From positions 1,692,665 to 1,756,664 of the forward strand of contig NZ_KZ454944.1 of the NCBI RefSeq assembly GCF_002797415.1: 64,000 nt of DNA. The letters are read 5' to 3'. The position numbers and the translations under genes are program-made. Position 1 is the first letter of the stretch. Every line of letters starts with the position of its first letter. Under the pieces are notes generated by a model, which was given only the letters and a program-made list of their open reading frames with translations, did no database searches and had not been told where the DNA came from. Below, piece by piece: positions 45,441-53,441 of this stretch. The stretch is from Bacillus alkalisoli. GTDB lineage: Bacteria > Bacillota > Bacilli > Bacillales > Bacillaceae_I.

Positions 45441-46694
45441 TCAACTATTCATCTCCCTCAACTTCTCATCAGAAGGAAGTAAAAAGGATAACAATCCGAT
45501 GAATGGTAGAGTAGCAGCGAAGATGATTGTATTACCAAGACCAATCATGTCAGCTAACCAACCTAAGGCTACAGATCCAATAGCACCCATACCAAATGCT
45601 AATCCAACTATTAATCCAGAAACAGTTCCGATTTTTCCTGGTACTAATTCTTGCGCATACACAACAGTTACGGAAAAGCTTGATAAAATAATAAATCCAA
45701 TAACTCCAACTAATACGTAAGCTAAATTTGGACCAACAAACGGTAGAAGTACAGCAAGTGGAGCAGAACCTAACATAGAAAGAGAAATCATATTTCTTTT
45801 CCCGTATCGGTCAGCAAGGGGACCGCCGAAAAATGTTCCAAGAGCTCCTGTTGCAAGAAAAATAAAGATGTAAATTTGGGACTGTTTAATGCTGAAACCA
45901 TACTCTTGAATAATATAAAAAGCATAGAAGTTCGTTATCCCAGCATGAAACCATGATCTTGCAAATACTAAGAAAATTAATAAGCTAATAGATAGTAAAA
46001 TTAGTTGCCGATGTTTTTTCGATTTAGATGTATTTTGTTTCTTTAATTGTTTTTTACTTTGAGATTTTCGTAGTTCTTGCAATTCCTTCACTTTATCACT
46101 GTACCAACGAGCAATATACATAAGGAGAACAATGGCTAATCCTGCAACTAATGTAAACCATAATGCGCCTTTTTGACCAAAAGGTATTAATAAAAATGCT
46201 GCAATTAAAGGAGCCAGTGCTTGGCCTGAGTTACCACCTACTTGATAAATGGATTGTGCCAGACCTCGTCTTGAACCTGCAGCCATGTATGCAACGCGTG
46301 AACCTTCTGGATGAAAAGTGGCTGAGCCTAGTCCAATGAAGAGTACAGAAATAACAATCATCCAAAATGTTGGGGCTAACGCAAGACCAACTATTCCAAC
46401 AAAAGAAAAACAAAGGCCAATTGGCAATGCATAAGGAGAAGGTTTTTTATCTGTATACATACCAACAACTGGTTGAATTAAAGAGGAAGTGAAATTTAAT
46501 GCAAAACCTATAATACCTAATTGTGTAAATGTTAAGCCCATGGATTGTTGTAAAATAGGAAACATGGCTGGTACTACAGATTGTAGAGCATCATTTAGTA
46601 GATGAACGAAACCAATAATAAAAAGGATAGAATATATCGTTTTATTTTCAGGTTGTGCGTGTGTTGTGCTAAGTTTTTGTGCTTGAGCTTGCAT
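45441..46694 (-). CDS. MFS exporter, fosmidomycin resistance (Fsr)-like
   Basis: 417 residues, 12 membrane helices. The N-terminus HLLNDALQSVVPAMFPILQQ and motif A-like loops GMYTDKKPSP and GGPLADRYGKRNMI, with HPEGSRVAYMAAGSRRGLAQ and VGGNSGQALAPLI, are typical of the Fsr/YfnC-type drug exporter group. A basic linker (residues about 213-232) joins the two halves. ATG 46694 on the minus strand with AAAAGGAG upstream. Drug specificity cannot be read from sequence. Confidence 0.82.
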   Translation of the reverse strand: MQAQAQKLSTTHAQPENKTIYSILFIIGFVHLLNDALQSVVPAMFPILQQSMGLTFTQLGIIGFALNFTSSLIQPVVGMYTDKKPSPYALPIGLCFSFVGIVGLALAPTFWMIVISVLFIGLGSATFHPEGSRVAYMAAGSRRGLAQSIYQVGGNSGQALAPLIAAFLLIPFGQKGALWFTLVAGLAIVLLMYIARWYSDKVKELQELRKSQSKKQLKKQNTSKSKKHRQLILLSISLLIFLVFARSWFHAGITNFYAFYIIQEYGFSIKQSQIYIFIFLATGALGTFFGGPLADRYGKRNMISLSMLGSAPLAVLLPFVGPNLAYVLVGVIGFIILSSFSVTVVYAQELVPGKIGTVSGLIVGLAFGMGAIGSVALGWLADMIGLGNTIIFAATLPFIGLLSFLLPSDEKLREMNS

Positions 46695-46872
46695 ATAGAA
46701 AACTCCTTTTTTAAGAGTGAATGTTGTATTGCTAAAGTATAATATAGCATGGTTTTATTTATTACGGTTATTATAAATTACGTTTTCCTAAATATTTTAT
46801 ATTGTTTTTGTATTGGAAAATAAGATAGACTAGTTGATAAATAAGAATAGTTTTTTATAAGGAGAGTTTTCC

Positions 46873-47898
46873 ATGATTGATTTAAGAAGTGACACTGTTA
46901 CAAAGCCAACCGAAGAAATGCGAAGAGCTGCATTTGAAGCAGAAGTAGGGGATGATGTTTATAAAGAAGATCCTACCGTAAATAAATTGGAAGAAATAGC
47001 TGCTGATATTTTAGGAAAAGAAGCAGCACTTTTTGTTACAAGTGGTACACAAGGAAACCAAATCGCAGTGTTAACTCATTGTCGACCTGGTAATGAGATT
47101 TTACTAGAATCTGAATCACACATTTTTTACTATGAATCTGGTGCTGTAGCAGCCTTGGCAGGTGTGCAAACGAGAACGATTCAAGGAATAAATGGCCAGA
47201 TGGACCCATTAGCTGTAAAGGCTGCGATAAGAGGAGAAGATCAACATTTCCCTGAAACAGGTTTAATTTGTATAGAAAATACACATAATCGCGCAGGTGG
47301 AGCTGTAGTCCCAGCTGAAAATATGAAAGCTATTTATGAAGTGGCACAAGAGGCGAATATTCCCGTACATGTCGATGGAGCGAGGCTTTTCAATGCAGCA
47401 GCAAGTGTAGGTTGTTCGATAACAGAATTTACGCAGTATTGTGATACGGTACAAATTTGCCTTTCAAAAGGATTAGGAGCTCCGATTGGCTCTATTATTG
47501 CTGGACCAAAAGACTTTATTACGCGAGCAAGAAAATGGAGAAAACGTTTAGGTGGGGGATTGCGCCAAGTAGGGGTAATTGCTGCACCTGGATTAGTCGC
47601 ACTAACGAAAATGACGGATAGGTTAGTAGAAGACCATGAGAATGCAAAGTGGTTAGCAAGTCGCCTTCGCGAAATGGAAACGCTAGAAGTGGTAAATGGT
47701 GTAGATACTAACATCGTCGTAGTGAATGTAGAAAAAACAGGGTACAACTCGGAACAATTTGTAGCATTATTAGAGTCCAAAGGAGTAAGATCCGTAACAT
47801 TCGGCCCAACACTCGTAAGATTCACGACACACTACGATGTAACAAAACAAGACATACAACAAGCAGTAGACATCATCACTAACACTATACAAAAATAA
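46873..47898 (+). CDS. ltaE: Low-specificity L-threonine aldolase
   Basis: PLP enzyme cleaving L-threonine/allo-threonine to glycine and acetaldehyde. 341 residues. Motifs: MIDLRSDTVTKPTEEMR, ALFVTSGTQGNQIA, ENTHNRAGG, VPVHVDGARLFNA and the PLP lysine in LSKGLGAPIGS. AAGGAGAG precedes ATG 46873. It ends at a GTGCC-T-GGCAC palindrome that also acts as terminator. Confidence 0.93.
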   Translation: MIDLRSDTVTKPTEEMRRAAFEAEVGDDVYKEDPTVNKLEEIAADILGKEAALFVTSGTQGNQIAVLTHCRPGNEILLESESHIFYYESGAVAALAGVQTRTIQGINGQMDPLAVKAAIRGEDQHFPETGLICIENTHNRAGGAVVPAENMKAIYEVAQEANIPVHVDGARLFNAAASVGCSITEFTQYCDTVQICLSKGLGAPIGSIIAGPKDFITRARKWRKRLGGGLRQVGVIAAPGLVALTKMTDRLVEDHENAKWLASRLREMETLEVVNGVDTNIVVVNVEKTGYNSEQFVALLESKGVRSVTFGPTLVRFTTHYDVTKQDIQQAVDIITNTIQK

Positions 47899-47903
47899 TT
47901 TTC

Positions 47904-47946
47904 AAAAGCGTTACAAGTGCCTGGCACCTGTAACGCTTTTTTAATA
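47904..47946. repeat. GTGCC-T-GGCAC palindrome acting as terminator after ltaE
   Basis: AAAAGCGTTACAAGTGCC (47904-47921), T, GGCACCTGTAACGCTTTT (47923-47940), one mismatch, followed by TT. Same centre as the palindromes at 41079 and 55509. Confidence 0.88.
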
Positions 47947-47961
47947 TGGCTGTTATTTTTG

Positions 47962-48549
47962 TTACTGTTCTCCTTTACCTGAGATTCCGTAAAATAATAT
48001 TTTCGTTATGTCTTCTGTAAGAGGGAGAACTTTTGTATATATGTCTTCTCTTTGCATATATTCTTTCATCATTTGGAAGTAAAACATAACTGCCTCGGTA
48101 GAGAGAGTGGGGTCTACATATCCTTGTTCTTTTCCTTCATCTAGTAATTGAACGATGTAGGGGAAAATTCGCTGCACATAGATTTGTTCAATATAATTTA
48201 CATCTTGTTTATATTCTTTCATAAAGTATTGGTACAACTCTTCATGAATCGAACTCGCTGCTTCTTTTTTATTAAAGATGATCGTCTTCACTTTATCTGG
48301 AAAAGGAATGTCACTTCGCATTAACTGTTCAAACTCATCAGACACTTTATTTATGTAATAAATAAACACTTCACGTACTAAATTATGTTTACTTTTAAAA
48401 TAGTTATAAATGGTAACTTGCGACACGTTAGCTTGCTTAGCAATTTCGGCAATAGACACTTTTTGAATGCCAAATTCCATAAATAAATCTAAAGCACCTT
48501 CTAAAATATTCACTTTCTTCTGTTCACGACGTTTTTGAAACCCGTCCAT
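47962..48549 (-). CDS. TetR/AcrR family regulator
   Basis: 195 residues from ATG 48549 with GGAGG eight bases upstream; the GTG at 48558 overlaps that site. N-terminal helix-turn-helix SIAEIAKQANVSQVTIYNYF (residues about 35-54); the rest is the ligand-binding dimer domain. Divergent from the ABC exporter genes 160 bases away, which it probably represses until a toxic ligand binds. Confidence 0.88.
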   Translation of the reverse strand: MDGFQKRREQKKVNILEGALDLFMEFGIQKVSIAEIAKQANVSQVTIYNYFKSKHNLVREVFIYYINKVSDEFEQLMRSDIPFPDKVKTIIFNKKEAASSIHEELYQYFMKEYKQDVNYIEQIYVQRIFPYIVQLLDEGKEQGYVDPTLSTEAVMFYFQMMKEYMQREDIYTKVLPLTEDITKILFYGISGKGEQ

Positions 48550-48593
48550 TTCGTTCACCTCCTTTTTAGTGTATTAAAAATTATGTAATAAAA

Positions 48594-48620
48594 CAATAAA
48601 TATATTTCATAAATATATTG
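48594..48620. promoter_or_regulatory. Candidate operator between tetR and the ABC exporter genes
   Basis: CAATAAATATATT (48594-48606) and TAAATATATTG (48610-48620) form an imperfect symmetric, AT-rich site in the divergent promoter region. TetR-type regulators bind such sites, but low complexity makes chance likely. Confidence 0.3.
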
Positions 48621-48709
48621 TCAAAGGGATAGTTGTTTTATATTATGAACTATATAGATAAAAATATTTCAAAACTTTAATTCGCTCAAAGTAAAAAGGA
48701 GGTCCTACA

Positions 48710-49633
48710 ATGACCGTTCTAAAAATTACTAATCTATCAAAGCATTTTGGAAAGTTTACAGCTTTAAACAAAGTGAACTTAGAAGTACAAAAAGGTGAAG
48801 TGTTTGGCTTTATTGGCCCTAACGGTGCTGGTAAATCAACGACAATCCGCGTCCTTCTTGGCATTTTAAAAGCAAGTGAAGGTGAAGTGAAAATCTTTGG
48901 GCAAGACGCTTGGAAAGATGCAGTAGATATTCATAAGCGTCTGGCATATGTACCTGGTGATGTTACACTATGGCCGAACTTAACTGGAGGAGAAGTAATC
49001 GACCTCTTCATCAAATTACGTGGTGGTACAAAAAATAATCGTCGAGACGAGCTGATTGAACGATTTCAACTCGATCCTTCAAAAAAATGTCGGACTTACT
49101 CTAAAGGTAATAGACAAAAAGTAGCACTAGTTGCTGCATTTTCACAAGAAGCAGATTTATATATTTTGGATGAGCCAACCTCAGGACTTGATCCGTTAAT
49201 GGAGAGAGTATTTCAAGAGTGTGTGATGGAAGTAAAAGCAGGTGGCAAAAGCGTTCTATTATCAAGCCACATTTTATCAGAAGTAGAAAGATTGTGTGAT
49301 AGAGTTGGAATTATTCGTCAAGGTGAAATGATTGAAACGGGTACACTACAAGAATTAAGACACTTAACGAGAACTAGTATAGTTGTAGAAACAAAACAAC
49401 CGATAACTTCTATCCAATCTATAAATGGGGTCTATGATGTAGAGGTGAACGGAGTAACCGTTCGTTTCCAAGTCGACACAGAAAAGCTAGATGACGTCAT
49501 GAGGTATATGAGTGAGTTTGGCATTATGAAATTAGAAAGTTCCCCACCGTCGTTAGAAGATTTATTTATGCGTCATTATGACACAACTACCCACGTACAA
49601 TCAACGGAAACAGGAGTGGGAGGTGCTTCCTAA
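48710..49633 (+). CDS. ABC exporter ATP-binding protein
   Basis: 307 residues. Walker A GFIGPNGAGKSTTIR, ABC signature in TYSKGNRQKVALVAA (unusual SKGNR in place of LSGGQ, as in many antibiotic exporters), Walker B LYILDEPTSGLDPL and the H-loop SSHILSEVE. A C-terminal extension follows residue 220. AAAGGAGG precedes ATG 48710. It abuts the permease gene (ATG in the stop overlap). Probably drug or polyketide-type export across the cytoplasmic membrane. Confidence 0.92.
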   Translation: MTVLKITNLSKHFGKFTALNKVNLEVQKGEVFGFIGPNGAGKSTTIRVLLGILKASEGEVKIFGQDAWKDAVDIHKRLAYVPGDVTLWPNLTGGEVIDLFIKLRGGTKNNRRDELIERFQLDPSKKCRTYSKGNRQKVALVAAFSQEADLYILDEPTSGLDPLMERVFQECVMEVKAGGKSVLLSSHILSEVERLCDRVGIIRQGEMIETGTLQELRHLTRTSIVVETKQPITSIQSINGVYDVEVNGVTVRFQVDTEKLDDVMRYMSEFGIMKLESSPPSLEDLFMRHYDTTTHVQSTETGVGGAS

Positions 49634-51237
49634 TGAAAAAGCATTTGTTTTACCAAACAGGCACCCTTGCTGCTTTTATCTTAAAAAAAGATCGTTTGAG
49701 ATTGCCAATCTGGATTATATCTATCGTTTTACTAACAATTGTAACGGCTGGGGCGTTTAATGATTTATATAAAACAGACCAAGAGCGTCAAGCAATAGCA
49801 GAAACGATGAAAAATCCAGCAATGATTGCGATGGTCGGTCCCGGTTATGGTTTCGATGACTACCATACTGGAGCTATGATGGCTCATCAGATGTTACTTT
49901 TTACAGCCCTTATGGTTGCGGTAATGAGTATATTACTGGTTTCGCGTCATACAAGAGCAGATGAGGAAGATGGTCGGCTCGAGCTTATTCGGTCGTTACC
50001 AACAGGTAGACTAGCTAACTTAAGTTCTACGATATTCGTAATGTGTGTAACGTACTTGGTATTAGCAGTTGCTGTTGGAATAAGTTTATATGCCTTGCAA
50101 GAAGAGAGCTTAACGTTTCAAGGCTCGCTCTTATACGGGGCAGCACTCGGGGCGACTGGCATTTTTTTCACAGCAATAACAGCACTAATGGCACAGCTTT
50201 CCGAAACTTCACGAGGTACGATTAGCTATTCGTTTGCCTTTCTTGGAGGAGCTTATTTACTAAGAGCTGTTGGTGATGTTTCAAATGAAACGTTATCATG
50301 GTTTTCACCATTAGGTTGGATTTTAGGCACGGAAACTTACGTAAATAACTACTGGTGGCCGATTGTGTTGACTGCTTTTGTATCAGCAGTCATTATGGTG
50401 GTTGCGTTTTATTTAAACAGTATTCGAGATGTTGGCTCTGGTTTTATACAAGCGAAGCCAGGGAAGGAATATGCAACTAGCGGGTTGTTGTCGACGCTCG
50501 GGTTACCTCTTCACCTTTTAAAAACATTAATCATTAGCTGGGCCATTGGGATGTTTGTGTTAGGTGTATCTTATGGGTCGGTGTTCGGGGACTTAGACAC
50601 GTTTTTTGAAAGTACCGAAATGATGGAAGAACTACTAAATCCAGTGGAAGGTTTTTCGTTAACCGAGCAGTTCCTAGCTTTATTAATGTCGATCATTTCA
50701 ATGCTTTGTACTATAGCTCCATTATTAATGTTTTTGAAATTACGTGGGGAAGAGAAGAAAGGACGTCTTGAACATGTGACAGCACGAGCCGTTTCTCGAA
50801 CACGTATTATTGGAAGCTACTTAGTTATTGGACTTGTCGGAGCGGTTGTGATGCAGTTATTAGCCATGTTAGGGTTATGGACGGCGGTAGTTTCGGTGAT
50901 GGAAGATCCGATTAGTTTAAGAACCATGTTCCAAGCTGCCATTGCTTACGTGCCAGCGATGTGGGTAATGGTCGCGATTGCTGCATTTCTAGTAGGATGG
51001 GCACAAAGGTGGACGAATTTAATCTGGTTATACTTAGGCTATTCATTCTTCGTTGTATATCTAGGTGGGATGCTTCAAGCACCGGAATGGATGGGCAAAA
51101 TCTCCCCATTCGGAAACGTACCACAAATCCCAATCGCAGACATGAACTGGTTACAAATAATAAGTTTACTAGTCATTGCATTAGTTGTCTCTCTCCTAGG
51201 CATAACAGGCTTTAGAAAAAGAGACCTAGAAGGATAA
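49633..51237 (+). CDS. ABC exporter permease (COG3559-like)
   Basis: 534 residues with about 12 membrane helices, two similar halves (ADEEDGRLELIRSLPTGRLA and GEEKKGRLEHVTARAVSRTR both precede a helix bundle), as in TnrB3-type exporters of polyketide antibiotics. Its ATG overlaps the stop of the ATPase gene by one base. It forms an exporter with that ATPase and is likely controlled by the divergent TetR. Its downstream terminator palindrome is interrupted by an IS element. Confidence 0.88.
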   Translation: MKKHLFYQTGTLAAFILKKDRLRLPIWIISIVLLTIVTAGAFNDLYKTDQERQAIAETMKNPAMIAMVGPGYGFDDYHTGAMMAHQMLLFTALMVAVMSILLVSRHTRADEEDGRLELIRSLPTGRLANLSSTIFVMCVTYLVLAVAVGISLYALQEESLTFQGSLLYGAALGATGIFFTAITALMAQLSETSRGTISYSFAFLGGAYLLRAVGDVSNETLSWFSPLGWILGTETYVNNYWWPIVLTAFVSAVIMVVAFYLNSIRDVGSGFIQAKPGKEYATSGLLSTLGLPLHLLKTLIISWAIGMFVLGVSYGSVFGDLDTFFESTEMMEELLNPVEGFSLTEQFLALLMSIISMLCTIAPLLMFLKLRGEEKKGRLEHVTARAVSRTRIIGSYLVIGLVGAVVMQLLAMLGLWTAVVSVMEDPISLRTMFQAAIAYVPAMWVMVAIAAFLVGWAQRWTNLIWLYLGYSFFVVYLGGMLQAPEWMGKISPFGNVPQIPIADMNWLQIISLLVIALVVSLLGITGFRKRDLEG

Positions 51238-51346
51238 ACAAAGATTACAAGAATGTAACAAGTGCCTGTGGTCAAGCCCCCAAAAAATAGAGTCGAAAAA
51301 ATAATTAGTTACGTTCTCTTATAACTACCGCGCTTACGCTTGGTGG

Positions 51347-51394
51347 CCCAGTCATTTGGTGAGGAATTTCACAATTCCACACCAAATGACTGGG
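51347..51394. terminator. Long hairpin inside the IS, downstream of orfB
   Basis: CCCAGTCATTTGGTGAGGAA with TT (51347-51368) pairs with AATTCCACACCAAATGACTG plus GG (51373-51394): 22 bp with one mismatch and a TCAC loop, followed on the plus strand by ATCATTTTT. It would block outside transcription entering from the ABC operon. Confidence 0.7.
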
Positions 51395-51410
51395 ATCATT
51401 TTTGTATATA

Positions 51411-52262
51411 TTACGCTACCTTTATAAACTCTTTATAGTACTCTTTTGGTGAGTCATAACCCAGGCCTTTTTGGATTCGTTCTTCATTATAATACATGAT
51501 ATATTTCTTTAAATCTTTCTCAAATATAGCCTTTTTAGTGTTTGGATAGAAACATGGAAATTCAACTTTTAATTGAGAAAAGAAACTTTCAATCACGGCA
51601 TTATCCCAACAGTTTCCTTTCCTAGACATACTTGGGGTAAACTTAAGTGTTCTCGACAATTTATTATGTTCAAAAGAACGGTACACGCTTCCTTGATCAC
51701 TATGAATTGTAACCCCTTCTAAATCCTTTAGCTGACGCTGCTTTTGACCGGCTTCGATCGTACGCTTAATAAGCTCAGTGTCAGGGCTGAAACTAATCTC
51801 AAAGGCAATAACTTCTCTATTAAAAAGATCCATTAACGCTGAAATATAAAATTTCGTATTAAACACTTTAATTTCAGTCATGTCCGTAACCCATTTTTGG
51901 TTTGGGAACTCTGCATTAAAATCCCGTTCTAGAAGGTTATTGTACACATATCCAGCAGCTTTTTGTTTCTCTGTTTTCGTAGTGTTTTTTTGTCTAACAG
52001 TGGCTTTCATATTTGCTTCCTTCATAAGACGAGCTACTTTTTTATGATTTACTATGATACTCATCTTATTTTTCATGTACCCAGCAATCCTTTTTGCACC
52101 GAAGGTTCCCTTGTGCTTCTTAAAGACATTGCTAATCTTTTTAAATAGCTCTTTATCTCCATGTGAAACCTTCTTCTTAGGCCGTTTAAGATATGCATAA
52201 TAACCACTTACAGATACCTCTAATACACGACATAATATAAACACTGGATATTCCTTTCTCAA
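51411..52262 (-). CDS. IS3-family transposase OrfB (rve integrase domain)
   Basis: 283 residues from a TTG at 52262 as a free frame; it is normally made as the C-terminal part of OrfAB by -1 frameshifting. An HTH_21 segment (HKGTFGAKRIAGYMKNK) is followed by the integrase core with the DDE triad: WVTDMTEIK, HSDQGSVYRS and CWDNAVIESFFSQLK. The C-terminus YYNEERIQKGLGYDSPKEYY is typical of the IS150 group. Confidence 0.93.
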   Translation of the reverse strand: MRKEYPVFILCRVLEVSVSGYYAYLKRPKKKVSHGDKELFKKISNVFKKHKGTFGAKRIAGYMKNKMSIIVNHKKVARLMKEANMKATVRQKNTTKTEKQKAAGYVYNNLLERDFNAEFPNQKWVTDMTEIKVFNTKFYISALMDLFNREVIAFEISFSPDTELIKRTIEAGQKQRQLKDLEGVTIHSDQGSVYRSFEHNKLSRTLKFTPSMSRKGNCWDNAVIESFFSQLKVEFPCFYPNTKKAIFEKDLKKYIMYYNEERIQKGLGYDSPKEYYKEFIKVA

Positions 52263-52288
52263 AGCGTTGATACACTCATATTTCTTAC

Positions 52289-52609
52289 TTACTTTTTCTC
52301 TTTGAGAAAGGTTTGGAACTTTTTTAGAATTTCGTTCTCCATTTCCTTTTCTTTTAATAATTTCTCTAATTGTTGAATACGTTTTTTATCATCTAAATTC
52401 ACTGAATCAAAAGAGTTTACATGCTTATTAGTAGCTACTTTAAACGCACTAGGACCACTGTGTTTATACGTATTAACCCACCTATTTACTGTTTGACGAG
52501 TTACGTTAAATTCATCTGCGACAACTCTTACAGACATTCCATTCAATACTTTTTCTACAGCCTCTATTTTAACTTTTCCACTCAAATTAACCGATGGTTT
52601 CTTCTCCAT
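52289..52609 (-). CDS. IS3-family OrfA (helix-turn-helix)
   Basis: 106 residues. The DNA-binding HTH is VRVVADEFNVTRQTVNRWVN (residues about 27-46); a leucine-zipper-like coil follows near the C-terminus (RIQQLEKLLKEKEMENEILK). The frame ends at GAG AAA AAG TAA; shifting -1 on the A-run continues into orfB (GAA AAA GTA AGT), giving KVSKKYECINALRKEYPVF. This fits the usual programmed frameshift of the family. Confidence 0.92.
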   Translation of the reverse strand: MEKKPSVNLSGKVKIEAVEKVLNGMSVRVVADEFNVTRQTVNRWVNTYKHSGPSAFKVATNKHVNSFDSVNLDDKKRIQQLEKLLKEKEMENEILKKFQTFLKEKK

Positions 52610-52716
52610 TGTTTTTACCCCCTTATAACAGTAAAAGTCGTAACTATTTGTAACTACTTTATAACTCTATTATAAGGGGGTCAACTACTGGCACCTGTTA
52701 CATTCCTGAAATAATT

Positions 52717-52758
52717 ACTGTAGAGATAAGAGCAAATCGCTCTCTCTACAGTTTTTTT
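52717..52758 (+). terminator. Terminator between the IS and the GNAT gene
   Basis: ACTGTAGAGA (52717-52726) and TCTCTACAGT (52743-52752) with inner GAGC/GCTC pairing, followed by TTTTTT. It probably served the ABC operon before the IS inserted. Confidence 0.85.
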
Positions 52759-52812
52759 GTATAAAAGTGTAACGAAACCCGAATTACATTCGTCTAAAAA
52801 GAAGGAAATAAA

Positions 52813-53424
52813 TTGAAAATATCGAAAGTTACTTATAACTTCAAATTAACAGAAAGTGGTGTTACATTGTACAAATTTAACATCGTATCAGAAACAGACA
52901 GATTAATCATTCGTCCATACACGATACATGATTATTGGAACTGGTACACTGGGCACGATAACCGACTACCTTCACAACATAAATACGACCAAGGTAGAGT
53001 AGACTTATCTCAATGCTCGGAACAATGGTTTTACGACATGGTATATAAACATCAACATCTTGCACAAAAAGATGAGCTTTATATATACGGTATTTTTTGC
53101 AAAAAAGACAAAAAGCACATTGGCGCACTAGATTTTTCAACGTTACTACGTCTTAATTTCCAATGGGCACGCTTCGGCTACGGTATTCACAACCAATTTT
53201 GGCGAAACGGCTACGGAAAAGAAGCAGTAATTCGTGCACTAGAATTAGGCGCAACAAATCTTGGTTACCATCGAATCGAAGCACATATTAACGTAGATAA
53301 CGGCCCGTCTATTAAACTTGCAGAAAGTTGCGGACTAAAGTACGAATGTACAAGAAAAGCCTTTATCCTTGAAGACGGTAAATGGACGGATAACGCCATT
53401 TACTTTATAAATACAACTCAATAG
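52813..53424 (+). CDS. GNAT-family acetyltransferase (RimJ/RimL type)
   Basis: 203 residues from TTG 52813 after AAGAAGGA. Residues about 25-200 form an Acetyltransf_3 domain: VSETDRLIIRPYTIHDYWNW, then the acetyl-CoA loop NQFWRNGYGKEAVIRALELG and HRIEAHINVDNGPSIKLAES. Likely N-acetylates a protein or small molecule in the cytosol. It lies 17 bases before the sigma/anti-sigma-like gene; co-transcription is possible. Confidence 0.88.
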   Translation: MKISKVTYNFKLTESGVTLYKFNIVSETDRLIIRPYTIHDYWNWYTGHDNRLPSQHKYDQGRVDLSQCSEQWFYDMVYKHQHLAQKDELYIYGIFCKKDKKHIGALDFSTLLRLNFQWARFGYGIHNQFWRNGYGKEAVIRALELGATNLGYHRIEAHINVDNGPSIKLAESCGLKYECTRKAFILEDGKWTDNAIYFINTTQ

Positions 53425-53441
53425 TAGAATAGGTGAAACAA

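Larger units (their letters stand above)
51270..52687 (-). mobile_element. IS3-family (IS150-type) insertion sequence, 1418 bp, intact
   Basis: Ends TGGTCAAGCCCCC (left) and TAGTTGACCCCC (right end read inward) are imperfect inverted repeats. CTG is present on both sides (51267-51269 and 52688-52690), a 3-bp target duplication. Inside are orfA and orfB on the minus strand in overlapping frames. Removing the element and one CTG restores a GTGCC-T-GGCAC palindrome. Both transposase frames are intact, so the element may still be active. Confidence 0.92.
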
